Source: Vibrio pomeroyi
Lineage (GTDB): Bacteria; Pseudomonadota; Gammaproteobacteria; Enterobacterales; Vibrionaceae
Assembly (NCBI GenBank): GCA_041879425.1
Contig: CP090854.1
Coordinates: 806,001 to 870,000, forward strand
DNA length: 64,000 nucleotides
Reading direction: 5' to 3'
The notes beneath the pieces are model-generated. The model ran no database searches and was not told the origin of the DNA. It saw nothing but the letters and a program-made list of their open reading frames with translations. The number at the start of each line of letters is the position of its first letter. Position 1 is the stretch's first letter. The position numbers were made by a program, and so were the translations under genes. Positions 9,968-18,592 of this stretch are shown here, in pieces.

Positions 9968-10564
9968 ATGGAACATTATATTAGTCTGCTAGTTAAATCG
10001 ATTTTCATCGAAAACATGGCGCTTTCTTTCTTCCTAGGTATGTGTACATTCCTAGCGGTATCTAAGAAAGTTAAAACTTCTTTTGGTCTTGGTGTTGCGG
10101 TAGTTGTAGTACTTACAATCGCTGTTCCTGTAAACAACCTTGTTTACACGCACATCCTAAAAGAAAACGCGCTTGTTGAAGGTGTCGATTTAAGTTTCCT
10201 TAACTTCATCGCATTCATCGGTGTTATCGCGGCACTTGTACAAATCCTAGAGATGGTTCTAGACCGTTTCTTCCCACCTTTGTACAACGCACTAGGTATC
10301 TTCCTTCCACTGATCACAGTTAACTGTGCAATCTTTGGTGGTGTATCTTTCATGGTAACTCGTGACTACAACTTTGCTGAATCTGTTGTTTACGGCTTCG
10401 GTTCTGGTGTGGGTTGGATGTTAGCTATCGTTGCTCTTGCGGGTATCCGTGAGAAGATGAAGTACTCTGACGTACCTCCAGGTCTTCGTGGCCTTGGTAT
10501 CACGTTCATTACTGTTGGTCTGATGGCGTTAGGCTTTATGTCTTTCTCTGGTGTTCAACTGTAG
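9968..10564 (+). CDS. nqrE: Na+-NQR subunit E
   Basis: A 198-residue membrane protein with six helices, homologous to NqrD. The conserved Cys-containing helices are [15 protein letters not shown] (Cys about 26) and [16 protein letters not shown] (Cys about 120), which with NqrD supply ligands to the membrane iron centre. Starts [13 protein letters not shown], the usual NqrE beginning. A 29-bp gap with a good AAGGAA ribosome site leads to nqrF. Confidence 0.95.
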
Positions 10565-10593
10565 GGTAAGCACCCAGTAATAAGGAATAACAA

Positions 10594-11820
10594 ATGCAAA
10601 GCATTATTCTTGGCGTAGCGATGTTTACCATTATTGTATTGGCTCTAGTGCTAGTGATTCTTTTCGCTAAATCTAAGCTGGTACCATCAGGTGACATCAC
10701 TATTGCTGTAAACGGCGACCCTGAAAAGGCGATCGTTACTCAACCTGGTAGCAAGCTACTTGGTGCCCTAGCTGGCGCTGGTATCTTCGTATCTTCTGCT
10801 TGTGGTGGCGGTGGCTCTTGTGGTCAGTGTCGTGTAAAAGTTAAGTCTGGTGGTGGCGACATCCTACCAACTGAACTTGATCACATCACAAAAGGCGAAG
10901 CTCGCGAAGGCGAACGTCTTGCATGTCAAGTTGCTATGAAAACTGACATGGAGATTGAACTAGACGAAGATATCTTTGGTGTTAAAAAGTGGGAATGTAC
11001 TGTTATCTCGAATAACAACGAAGCTACTTTCATCAAAGAACTTGCACTAGCAATCCCTGAAGGTGAAGAAGTTCCGTTCCGCGCGGGTGGTTACATTCAG
11101 ATTGAAGCTGAACCACATCACGTGAAATACGCAGATTACGATATTCCTGAGGAATACCGTGGTGACTGGGATAAGTTCAACTTGTTCCGTTACGAGTCTA
11201 TCGTTAAAGAGCATTCGATCCGTGCTTACTCTATGGCTTCATACCCAGAAGAGAAAGGCATCATCAAGCTTAACGTGCGTATCGCAACTCCGCCGCCAAA
11301 CAACCCTGATGTAGCTCCTGGTGTGATGTCTTCATACATCTGGTCTCTTAAAGAAGGCGACAAATGTACTATTTCTGGTCCATTTGGTGAGTTCTTTGCT
11401 AAAGACACAGACAATGAAATGGTATTCATCGGTGGCGGTGCAGGTATGGCGCCAATGCGTTCACATATCTTCGACCAACTTAAGCGTCTTAACTCTACTC
11501 GTAAGATGTCTTACTGGTACGGTGCGCGTTCTAAGCGTGAGATGTTCTACATTGAAGATTTCGACGGTCTAGCGGCTGCAAACGAAAACTTCGTGTGGCA
11601 CTGTGCACTGTCTGATCCTCAACCAGAGGACAACTGGGACGGTTACACTGGTTTCATCCACAACGTATTGTACGAAAACTACCTGAAGGATCACGAAGCT
11701 CCTGAAGACTGTGAGTACTACATGTGTGGTCCACCAATGATGAACGCTGCTGTTATCGGCATGCTGAAAGATCTTGGTGTAGAAGATGAAAACATCCTAC
11801 TAGATGACTTCGGTGGTTAA
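10594..11820 (+). CDS. nqrF: Na+-NQR subunit F, NADH-oxidising FAD / 2Fe-2S subunit
   Basis: A 408-residue subunit where NADH enters the complex. Layout: N-terminal membrane helix (about 3-25), ferredoxin-like domain with 2Fe-2S ligands in [12 protein letters not shown] (about 70-79) plus a fourth Cys in ERLACQ (about 111), then a ferredoxin-reductase module with the FAD motif RAYSMASYP (about 210) and the nucleotide motif [12 protein letters not shown] (about 282). The C-terminus DDFGG is typical. Last structural gene of the operon; an 11-bp-stem hairpin follows. Confidence 0.96.
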   Translation: MQSIILGVAMFTIIVLALVLVILFAKSKLVPSGDITIAVNGDPEKAIVTQPGSKLLGALAGAGIFVSSACGGGGSCGQCRVKVKSGGGDILPTELDHITKGEAREGERLACQVAMKTDMEIELDEDIFGVKKWECTVISNNNEATFIKELALAIPEGEEVPFRAGGYIQIEAEPHHVKYADYDIPEEYRGDWDKFNLFRYESIVKEHSIRAYSMASYPEEKGIIKLNVRIATPPPNNPDVAPGVMSSYIWSLKEGDKCTISGPFGEFFAKDTDNEMVFIGGGAGMAPMRSHIFDQLKRLNSTRKMSYWYGARSKREMFYIEDFDGLAAANENFVWHCALSDPQPEDNWDGYTGFIHNVLYENYLKDHEAPEDCEYYMCGPPMMNAAVIGMLKDLGVEDENILLDDFGG

Positions 11821-11841
11821 TCCACTTAAGTGATTGATATT

Positions 11842-11875
11842 ATGGCTGACTCCTGCGAGTCAGCCATTTGTTTTT
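11842..11875 (+). terminator. Hairpin terminator between nqrF and apbE
   Basis: Perfect 11-bp stem ATGGCTGACTC / GAGTCAGCCAT with a CTGC loop followed by TTGTTTTT. It should end or reduce transcription after nqrF. Confidence 0.8.
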
Positions 11876-11994
11876 CTAAGACTGCTTTTGACAACATACT
11901 GACTTATATAAGAAAGAGTAAGGTATTCGAAAGACCTATTTTTTACTCTTATTTTTCCTTATATAAATCCTCAACATTAGACAGGAGTAAGCAA

Positions 11995-12999
11995 GTGAGA
12001 ATTTGGCTTGTTGCATTAACTTCTTTGATTTTTCTTGCGGGCTGTGAACAGCCAAGAGAGCAAGTGCATTTAAGTGGCCCAACAATGGGTACTAGCTACA
12101 ATATTAAATACATCAACGGTGATGAATTTCCTGAGTCTAATGAAGTTCATACCGAGATCGATCGTCTACTTGAAGAAGTGAACGACCAGATGTCGACCTA
12201 CCGTGAAGACTCTGAACTGAGCCGCTTTAACCAACACAAAGGCGCGGATGCTTTCGAAGTATCGGAACAAACTGCGACTGTTGTGAAAGAAGCGATTCGT
12301 TTGAACGGTCTTACTGAAGGTGCATTGGATGTGACGGTTGGTCCATTAGTTAACCTTTGGGGTTTTGGTCCTGAAGCGCGCCCTGAAGTGGTGCCAACAG
12401 ATGAAGAACTGGCAGCTCGTAAAGCAAAAGTGGGCATTCACCACCTAAGTGTTGAAGGCAATAAGCTGACTAAAGATTTACCGAACCTGTATGTTGACCT
12501 TTCAACTATCGCAAAAGGTTGGGGTGTGGATGTGGTTGCTGACTACCTTGATTCAATTGGCATTCATAACTACATGGTTGAAGTCGGTGGTGAAATCCGT
12601 CTGAAAGGCCTAAACCGTGAAAGTGTAGGCTGGCGTATTGCTATCGAAAAGCCAAGTGTCGATGAACGCAACATTCAAGAGATCATCGAACCGGGTGATA
12701 TGGCAATCGCAACATCGGGTGATTACCGTAACTACTTTGAGCATGATGGTGTTCGTTACTCACACATCATCAACCCAGAAACAGGAAAGCCTCTTCATCA
12801 TAAAGTGGTTTCTGTGACTGTTTTAAACCCGTCTTCAATGACTGCAGACGGCTTATCTACTGGCCTTATGGTCTTAGGTGAGGAGAAAGGAATGGAAGTC
12901 GCAAACCAACATAACATCCCTGTGTTCATGGTGGTAAAAACAGCAGATGGCTTTAAAGAGATTGCTTCTGAAGCATTTAAGCCATACTTAGGTAAATAA
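11995..12999 (+). CDS. apbE: FAD:protein FMN transferase (lipoprotein)
   Basis: A 334-residue ApbE that transfers FMN from FAD onto the Thr of the SGAT motifs in NqrB and NqrC. The start is taken as GTG 11995, which has an AGGAG site 7 bp upstream and gives a proper lipoprotein signal peptide (RIWLVALTSLIFLAGC, modified Cys about residue 18); the longer open frame back to 11830 runs through the preceding hairpin. Family motifs: SGPTMGTSYNIKY, LSRFN, the DLSTIAKGWGVD block, VGGEIRLKG, and ATSGDYRNYF with SHIINPETG. Located in the periplasm, where the flavin sites of its targets lie. Confidence 0.94.
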   Translation: MRIWLVALTSLIFLAGCEQPREQVHLSGPTMGTSYNIKYINGDEFPESNEVHTEIDRLLEEVNDQMSTYREDSELSRFNQHKGADAFEVSEQTATVVKEAIRLNGLTEGALDVTVGPLVNLWGFGPEARPEVVPTDEELAARKAKVGIHHLSVEGNKLTKDLPNLYVDLSTIAKGWGVDVVADYLDSIGIHNYMVEVGGEIRLKGLNRESVGWRIAIEKPSVDERNIQEIIEPGDMAIATSGDYRNYFEHDGVRYSHIINPETGKPLHHKVVSVTVLNPSSMTADGLSTGLMVLGEEKGMEVANQHNIPVFMVVKTADGFKEIASEAFKPYLGK

Positions 13000-13015
13000 G
13001 GTAAGCGAGATAATT

Positions 13016-13270
13016 ATGAATACATTTCTGATTACATTTGGTGTTTTTCTAGCAGTGATCACAGCAATGTCGATTGGCTACATTATCCAAAAGAAAGTTG
13101 TGAAAGGCAGCTGTGGTGGCTTGGGTGCGGTTGGCATTGATAAAGTATGTAACTGCCCAGAACCTTGTGATGCACGTAAAAAACGTGAAGCACGCGAAGC
13201 ATACCGCGAAGAGAAGCTTGCGGAGCGTCAACAAAAAGAAGCGGCTTGGAACAAAGATCGTATCGCTTAA
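13016..13270 (+). CDS. nqrM: NqrM, Na+-NQR maturation protein
   Basis: An 84-residue protein (former DUF539) with one N-terminal membrane helix (FLITFGVFLAVITAMSIGYII) and four cysteines in GSCGGLGAVGIDKVCNCPEPC (Cys about 33, 45, 47, 51; written here as key positions). NqrM is needed for assembly of the membrane Fe centre held by NqrD and NqrE. The charged Lys/Glu-rich tail is typical. It follows apbE by 16 bp, and a terminator follows it, so apbE-nqrM form a small maturation pair. Confidence 0.93.
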   Translation: MNTFLITFGVFLAVITAMSIGYIIQKKVVKGSCGGLGAVGIDKVCNCPEPCDARKKREAREAYREEKLAERQQKEAAWNKDRIA

Positions 13271-13312
13271 TTGGCGATGCTGATTAGGAGCTAATTCGGC
13301 TCCCCAAAAAGC

Positions 13313-13345
13313 AAAGAGCCCAAGGTTAACGCCTTGGGCTCTTTT
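13313..13345 (+). terminator. Terminator of apbE-nqrM
   Basis: 13-bp stem AAAGAGCCCAAGG / CCTTGGGCTCTTT with a 6-nt loop and T-rich end on the plus strand. It could also serve the convergent gene at 13406. Confidence 0.88.
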
Positions 13346-13405
13346 CGTTTCTACACTTTCTTAGTGTCACACAATTATCTGTATTAAATTCCTAGAGTAT
13401 TGGAG

Positions 13406-14647
13406 CTACTCGTTAACGAGTTGAAGATTATTGCGAGCGCATACTAACTGGTTTCTGCCTTGCTCTTTTGCGGTATAGAGCAGTTCGTCAGCGGCTTTGA
13501 TTTGTTCATCTAAGCTGCCAACCAAGTCAGTGACTCCTATACTCATCGTGACCTTGATTAGCTGTGAATCATGAATGACGTCTTGGTTTTGTATTGCTAC
13601 TCGCATCGACTCTAACGTTTCGACGAAGTCTTCAAATGGACCACATGATTGAATGCAAAACTCTTCACCACCGAAACGAACCGCAACATCATCTTTAAAG
13701 TGGTCTTTGATGATCTTGCCGACTTCTACCAGTACAGCATCACCACCATCATGACCGTAGGTGTCGTTCACTTTCTTGAAGAAGTCGATATCCATCATGG
13801 CGATACTGCGCTGCTCACAACCTTTACACGTTTGATTGAACAGGTAACGACGGTTCCATAATCCGGTAAGGGCATCCTCATTGGCATGACGAAACAGTTC
13901 ATTAGTGGCTTCTTTCATATCCAACAATTGGTGGATGCGACAGAAAAACTCTTCTTGGTTGAAAGGTTTATATAGGAAGTCGTTAGCACCAGCTTTGAGG
14001 AAGCGTGCCGTCATGGTGCGATCATCGCTACCAGACAATCCTAGAATCGCGAGTTGATTACGGTCGTGATGGACTCGAATATCGCGGGTCATCGAAATGC
14101 CATCTTTATTCGGCATATCATGGTCGGTCACAACAAAAGTGATATCAGGATCGTTCTGAAGAAGCGTGAGTGCTTGCTCACCGTCTTCCGCTTGAACGGT
14201 TTGAATATATTGATGTTCGAGGAGCTGGACAACATATCGGCGAACCACAGCAGAATCATCAACGACCAGCGCTTTATGGTGGCGATTATTGGAGATTCGA
14301 TTAACCAGAGGAAGCAAGTAGCTGACTGATGACATGCTGTCTTTGAGGATGTAATCAAGCACACCTTTGGCAAGAACTTGCTCTCGGAGTGTGTTGTTGA
14401 ACATGCCGGTTAGCACGATGATCTTTTGCTGGTAACCGAGTACCAGATCAATGATCTCGCCGTCTTGGCCGTCAGGTAAACAGTAGTCGAGGACTGCACA
14501 CAAGAAATCCGTTTCTTGCTCTAAGATCGCTTTGGCTTCTTCTACAGATTCCGCCAGCGCAACTTCATAGCCATCGTTCTTAAATTGCTGGTAAAGATAG
14601 TTTCTGAATGCGCGACTATCCTCTACCACTAGTATTTTTTCACTCAA
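13406..14647 (-). CDS. Double-receiver response regulator with GGDEF diguanylate cyclase domain
   Basis: A 413-residue signalling protein. Receiver 1 (about 3-118) has the acidic pair Glu9-Asp10 and phospho-acceptor Asp54 in CAVLDYCLPDG. Receiver 2 (about 125-243) has Asp130-Asp131 and Asp175 in FVVTDHDMPN. A GGDEF domain (about 250-405) follows, with active-site GGEEF at 326-330, so it should make c-di-GMP. The product-inhibition site four positions upstream (residues 317-320, FKDD) lacks the Arg of RxxD, so feedback inhibition may be lost. No histidine kinase is adjacent. PleD-like in layout; no gene name is assigned. Confidence 0.9.
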   Translation of the reverse strand: MSEKILVVEDSRAFRNYLYQQFKNDGYEVALAESVEEAKAILEQETDFLCAVLDYCLPDGQDGEIIDLVLGYQQKIIVLTGMFNNTLREQVLAKGVLDYILKDSMSSVSYLLPLVNRISNNRHHKALVVDDSAVVRRYVVQLLEHQYIQTVQAEDGEQALTLLQNDPDITFVVTDHDMPNKDGISMTRDIRVHHDRNQLAILGLSGSDDRTMTARFLKAGANDFLYKPFNQEEFFCRIHQLLDMKEATNELFRHANEDALTGLWNRRYLFNQTCKGCEQRSIAMMDIDFFKKVNDTYGHDGGDAVLVEVGKIIKDHFKDDVAVRFGGEEFCIQSCGPFEDFVETLESMRVAIQNQDVIHDSQLIKVTMSIGVTDLVGSLDEQIKAADELLYTAKEQGRNQLVCARNNLQLVNE

Positions 14648-14809
14648 AAGCTATCCCTACTCATAGACTAAATACTCCTCACAATACTATCAGAATAGTG
14701 GGCGGCGAATGAAGTGAAACCTGTTGAGCTGGACTCCAGATCATTTTAAATCTGAGAATAATTGATTATACTGTTCATAGATACAGTTGTAAGGTTGAGT
14801 TATTTCCAA

Positions 14810-15886
14810 ATGTGCAGTTCGGACCAAGAGAAAGTCAGAAAAATAATCCATGTCGATATGGATTGTTTTTACGCAGCTGTAGAAATTCGAGACAACCCAT
14901 CTTACCGAAATCGACCGCTTGCAGTGGGTGGCCATGAAAAACAACGCGGCGTGTTGAGCACGTGCAACTACGAAGCGCGTAAGTTTGGCGTTCGTTCTGC
15001 TATGCCTACTGGTAAAGCGCTGCAACTTTGCCCTAATTTGTTGGTTGTGCCGGGTAGAATGTCAGTCTATGTCGAGATATCTAAGAAGATCCGCGAAATC
15101 TTTTCTCGATATACCTCAGTGATTGAGCCGCTTTCTTTGGATGAAGCGTTTCTTGATGTGACTGATTCAAAACAGTGTCATGGTTCGGCGACGCTCATCG
15201 CAGAGTCGATTCGTCGTGATATTTGGAATGAACTCAATCTAACGGCTTCCGCAGGTATTGCTCCAATAAAGTTCTTGGCGAAAGTCGCCTCGGATATGAA
15301 TAAGCCCAATGGGCAATTTGTTATCCCTCCTCAAGATGTCCAAGCGGTGATCGATGAATTACCCCTCGAAAAAATTCCTGGTGTCGGCAAGGTGAGCATT
15401 GAAAAGCTGCATCAAGCGGGTTTCTTTACTTGTAAGGACATTAAGGAATCTGACTATCGCGACCTGCTTCTCAAGTTTGGCCGCCAAGGTGCGTCACTTT
15501 GGAAGCGTAGCCATGGCATTGATGACCGAGAAGTCATCATTGAGCGTGAAAGAAAGTCGGTAGGCGTTGAGCGAACCTTTACCCAAAATATATCGACCTA
15601 TGCTGAATGTTGGCAGGTGATAGAAGACAAGTTGTTTCCTGAGCTCGAAACTCGCTTAGAAAAGGCTAGCCCAAGTAAAGCGATCATAAAGCAGGGTATA
15701 AAACTCAAGTTTGCAGACTTTCAGCAAACCACTATCGAACACATACATGCTTCACTCGACCGCGAACATTTCAAAGAGCTCTTGAGTGAAATACTGAAAA
15801 GACAACAAGGACGAGAAATTCGCCTACTTGGCCTAAGTGTGATGCTACAACCCAAAGACCAGATGCGTCAGCTGAGCTTTTTTTAA
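14810..15886 (+). CDS. dinB: DNA polymerase IV
   Basis: A 358-residue Y-family translesion polymerase. Catalytic acids are visible in VDMDCFYAAVE (N-terminus) and LSLDEAFLD (about 103-111 by alignment with DinB). The finger/palm block YEARKFGVRSAMP, the helix-hairpin-helix LEKIPGVGKVSIEKL (about 185) and the little-finger segment ERKSVGVERTF are typical. The ATG at 14810 is chosen because the open frame upstream to 14762 does not look like DinB and the remaining length fits. The C-terminal LSFF resembles a clamp-binding tail. The polymerase copies past damaged bases with low fidelity. Confidence 0.95.
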   Translation: MCSSDQEKVRKIIHVDMDCFYAAVEIRDNPSYRNRPLAVGGHEKQRGVLSTCNYEARKFGVRSAMPTGKALQLCPNLLVVPGRMSVYVEISKKIREIFSRYTSVIEPLSLDEAFLDVTDSKQCHGSATLIAESIRRDIWNELNLTASAGIAPIKFLAKVASDMNKPNGQFVIPPQDVQAVIDELPLEKIPGVGKVSIEKLHQAGFFTCKDIKESDYRDLLLKFGRQGASLWKRSHGIDDREVIIERERKSVGVERTFTQNISTYAECWQVIEDKLFPELETRLEKASPSKAIIKQGIKLKFADFQQTTIEHIHASLDREHFKELLSEILKRQQGREIRLLGLSVMLQPKDQMRQLSFF

Positions 15887-15905
15887 AGGTAATGATCTAG
15901 ATGGC

Positions 15906-15939
15906 AACCGACTAAGCTTCATAGCCTAGTCGGTTTTTT
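15906..15939 (+). terminator. Terminator of dinB
   Basis: Hairpin AACCGACTA / TAGTCGGTT with a 12-nt partly paired loop and a TTTTTT tail on the plus strand. Confidence 0.82.
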
Positions 15940-15950
15940 ATAGGTAAGGG

Positions 15951-17885
15951 CTACCTAGGAAGCTGCTTCACTTTTGCTAAGGTATCACTGAATGGTTGTT
16001 GCTCTAACTTACCGTAGCCGACCATTTTGCTCGCTTTAAGCTTGGTTGAAAGTGGGGTGGCGATTCCACATAGAAAACGAGTAATCGCTTCATCGGTAAT
16101 CAATTGTTGGCTTGCTGAAATGAACTCGTGAATCCATGTCATTACTGTTTCATCATCAACAGGCTCAACATCAACGGTAGGTAAGGTTGCTACTTGACCG
16201 CGACATACAGAACAGTGACCACACTTGGTTGGCGCTTTGTCATCAGCAAAGTAACTTGCAAGGCGCGAGCTTAGACAGGTGTCGGCTTCAAAGAAGCTCA
16301 GCATCTGATTAAGACGATTGATTTCACTGTTCTCTTTTGCCTTAAACAACTCAGTTAATCGCTCAGATAATTGCATCATATCTTCAGAGGTATTGTGAAT
16401 CGCGTAGACATCCGTGATCTGTTTGCTTTCTAGCTCAATCCAACCCTGTTCGTTGAAGTAATCAATAGCCGCGATAACTCGTTGGCGATCCGCTTGGAAG
16501 TGAGTCCAAAGCGCCTCGAAGTCGATTTGGCACCAGACTCTCGCTTGTGGTGAACATTGGAAAATCGCTTCTACGAAATTACGACGTTCGCCTTGGAACT
16601 GCTCGCAGATCTGCTGTTTAGGGCGAATGAACTTAAATTTGTAATCCGCGAAGTAGCTGTACTTCGGCTCAATCACTCCTTCAATTTCGAGGTAAACCAG
16701 CAGTGTTTTAAGCGGTAGCTGACGAATGTTGGATTCACGCGATAGCTGATTAAGCATGATCTCCCATTGATTCGAACCTGAAGCATTACTGTTTTGGTTT
16801 TCGTAGATCTCTTTTAATACTGCCTGGATCGATATGTTGTCTGGCGTATCGCCAAAGACGAAGTTCTCTAGTGTGCTCAAGCCGTGTTTGTTCGCGAGCA
16901 AGATACACTCAGAAGCTTGTCCATCACGGCCAGCTCTTCCTATCTCTTGTGAGTAGTTCTCTATCGATTTTGGTAAGTCAAAGTGAATCACTCGGCGAAT
17001 ATTTGACTTGTCGACACCCATACCAAATGCAATGGTTGCCACGATACAGTTGACGTCATCACTCATGAATTGATGTTGGATGGCGTCTCTGTTTTCTGGC
17101 TTAAGGCCGGCATGATAAGCCACGGCATTTACGCCAGCATTACGAAGCTGCTGAGCGACCATCTCTGCTGTTTGTTGAAGAGTGACATACACAATAGTTG
17201 GAGCGAGAGAAGCTTGGTTAACGACATTACACAAGGTTTCTAGTTTGCTGGCTTGTTCGCAAGGTTGAATTGAAAGGTCTAGGTTCTGACGATAGAAGCC
17301 AGTAACCACAACGCGTTCTTCATCGATATCAAACTTAGACTTCATATCTTGGATAACAGAGGTCGTCGCGGTTGCCGTGAGCAATAGCACTTGAGGAATA
17401 TTCAGTTGTTTTTGGTATTGAGGAAGTTTTAGGTAGTCTGGTCTGAAGTTGTGACCCCATTCAGAGATACAGTGCGCCTCATCGACCACAAGTAACGAGA
17501 TAGGCACTTGGGAGATAAACTGACGAAAGCGTTCGTTCTTCAAGCGTTCAACCGAGATCATTAGGATTTTTGTGTCACCGTTACGTACCGACTGCATAAC
17601 CTGTTGTGTGGTTTGTCTGTCTTGGCTTGATTCGATGGCAGCCGCGCTGATGCCTTTACTGTGTAAGAAGCTGAGTTGATCTTTCATTAGCGCTAATAGT
17701 GGTGATATCACCAAGGTTAAATGAGGAAGCTCTAATGCTGGCAATTGGTAGCAAAGCGACTTGCCTGATCCCGTTGGGAATATCGCGGCTGTCGAGTGAC
17801 CAGATAGAACATTATCAATGACTTGCTTTTGTCCGTTTCGCAGTGAATCGAATCCGAATACTTGTTTTAGCTTCTGCTCAATCAT
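15951..17885 (-). CDS. RecQ-family ATP-dependent DNA helicase, atypical C-terminus
   Basis: A 644-residue superfamily 2 helicase. Motif I TGSGKS is at 38-43, the DEAH box at 135-138 (VVDEAHCISEWGH, including the RecQ aromatic-rich loop that follows), motif VI at GRAGRDG. After the helicase core comes a winged-helix-like stretch (about 370-430), and then a cysteine cluster (about 548-578, ending CGHCSVCRG) that probably binds Zn. In classical RecQ the Zn cluster comes before the winged helix and a C-terminal HRDC domain follows; here the cluster lies near the end and no HRDC domain is evident. This marks it as a second RecQ-like lineage, so I do not name it recQ. Convergent with dinB, divergent from the GreA-like gene. 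Confidence 0.85.
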   Translation of the reverse strand: MIEQKLKQVFGFDSLRNGQKQVIDNVLSGHSTAAIFPTGSGKSLCYQLPALELPHLTLVISPLLALMKDQLSFLHSKGISAAAIESSQDRQTTQQVMQSVRNGDTKILMISVERLKNERFRQFISQVPISLLVVDEAHCISEWGHNFRPDYLKLPQYQKQLNIPQVLLLTATATTSVIQDMKSKFDIDEERVVVTGFYRQNLDLSIQPCEQASKLETLCNVVNQASLAPTIVYVTLQQTAEMVAQQLRNAGVNAVAYHAGLKPENRDAIQHQFMSDDVNCIVATIAFGMGVDKSNIRRVIHFDLPKSIENYSQEIGRAGRDGQASECILLANKHGLSTLENFVFGDTPDNISIQAVLKEIYENQNSNASGSNQWEIMLNQLSRESNIRQLPLKTLLVYLEIEGVIEPKYSYFADYKFKFIRPKQQICEQFQGERRNFVEAIFQCSPQARVWCQIDFEALWTHFQADRQRVIAAIDYFNEQGWIELESKQITDVYAIHNTSEDMMQLSERLTELFKAKENSEINRLNQMLSFFEADTCLSSRLASYFADDKAPTKCGHCSVCRGQVATLPTVDVEPVDDETVMTWIHEFISASQQLITDEAITRFLCGIATPLSTKLKASKMVGYGKLEQQPFSDTLAKVKQLPR

Positions 17886-17971
17886 TTATGTTCTACCTGA
17901 TTTAATAAGTGTCGTATTGATGCTAAAGCGGGCGTCTATTCATGATAGCGTCGCTCGTTGAATCAAATGTC

Positions 17972-18000
17972 TTGCACCTGATTGTACCTAATTCTATTCT
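17972..18000 (+). promoter_or_regulatory. Candidate promoter of the GreA/GreB-like gene
   Basis: TTGCAC at 17972-17977 and TATTCT at 17995-18000 with a 17-nt spacer, 31 bp upstream of the ATG. Four and five bases respectively match consensus. Confidence 0.5.
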
Positions 18001-18030
18001 GTAGCTCCTATAGAAAAGCACCCCAATAGT

Positions 18031-18504
18031 ATGAATAAGTCTGAGCTTCTACAAATAATCATTGAGCAACTCGAAACCCGATTACGTATCGCGCAGTCCG
18101 CTACCCAGCGTGCCATTGACGCCGCGACCGATGAAGAGACAGTACCAGAACACAAGTACGACACCTTAGCTCTAGAAGCCTCGTATCTTGCGCATGGACA
18201 AGCGGTGAGAGTGCAAGAGTGTGAAGATGATATTCAGTGTTACCGAAACCTTGTATTGCGTGACAGTGAAAAGATTACGGTGAGCAGTTATGTGGTGGTG
18301 ATTGACGAGCATAACCAATATAAACACTTTTTCATGGGGCCGAGAGTTGGTGGACTCTCTGTTATGTGGAATGATCATGAAGTTGCTATCGTGACCGCGA
18401 ACGCGCCGTTTGGTCAGGCTCTGATGGGTAAAGAAGTTGGCGATGAAATTGAGTTTAAGGTCGCTGATAAACAGTTTTGCTACGAAGTTATATCTATCGA
18501 CTAA
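18031..18504 (+). CDS. GreA/GreB-like RNA polymerase secondary-channel protein
   Basis: A 157-residue protein with an N-terminal helical hairpin (about 1-75) and a C-terminal FKBP-like domain (about 80-157) ending in GQALMGKEVGDEIEFKV, the signature of the GreA/GreB/Rnk group. Length matches GreA at 158. The tip of the hairpin is acidic (ATDEETVPEHKYDT), as needed for Mg2+ positioning in transcript cleavage, but the primary sequence there differs from canonical GreA. It may be a cleavage factor or a modulator that occupies the channel without cleaving. It stands alone, with its own promoter-like site. Family call fair; exact role unknown. Confidence 0.7.
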   Translation: MNKSELLQIIIEQLETRLRIAQSATQRAIDAATDEETVPEHKYDTLALEASYLAHGQAVRVQECEDDIQCYRNLVLRDSEKITVSSYVVVIDEHNQYKHFFMGPRVGGLSVMWNDHEVAIVTANAPFGQALMGKEVGDEIEFKVADKQFCYEVISID

Positions 18505-18592
18505 CTAACTGGCTAATAGATATAAAACGTTTCTCTGACAAAGAAGCATAAACCCAAGGTATAGTAATTTGTCAGATTGATGAGAGGATGTT

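Noticed and set aside
11888..11911. Sigma-70 promoter using the perfect TTGACA before apbE
   Set aside because: TATAAG lies only 13 bp away and no -10-like hexamer occurs at 16-18 bp.
11830..11994. Longer N-terminus for ApbE
   Set aside because: It would translate through the nqrF terminator hairpin, and the GTG at 11995 has a good RBS and gives a proper lipoprotein signal.
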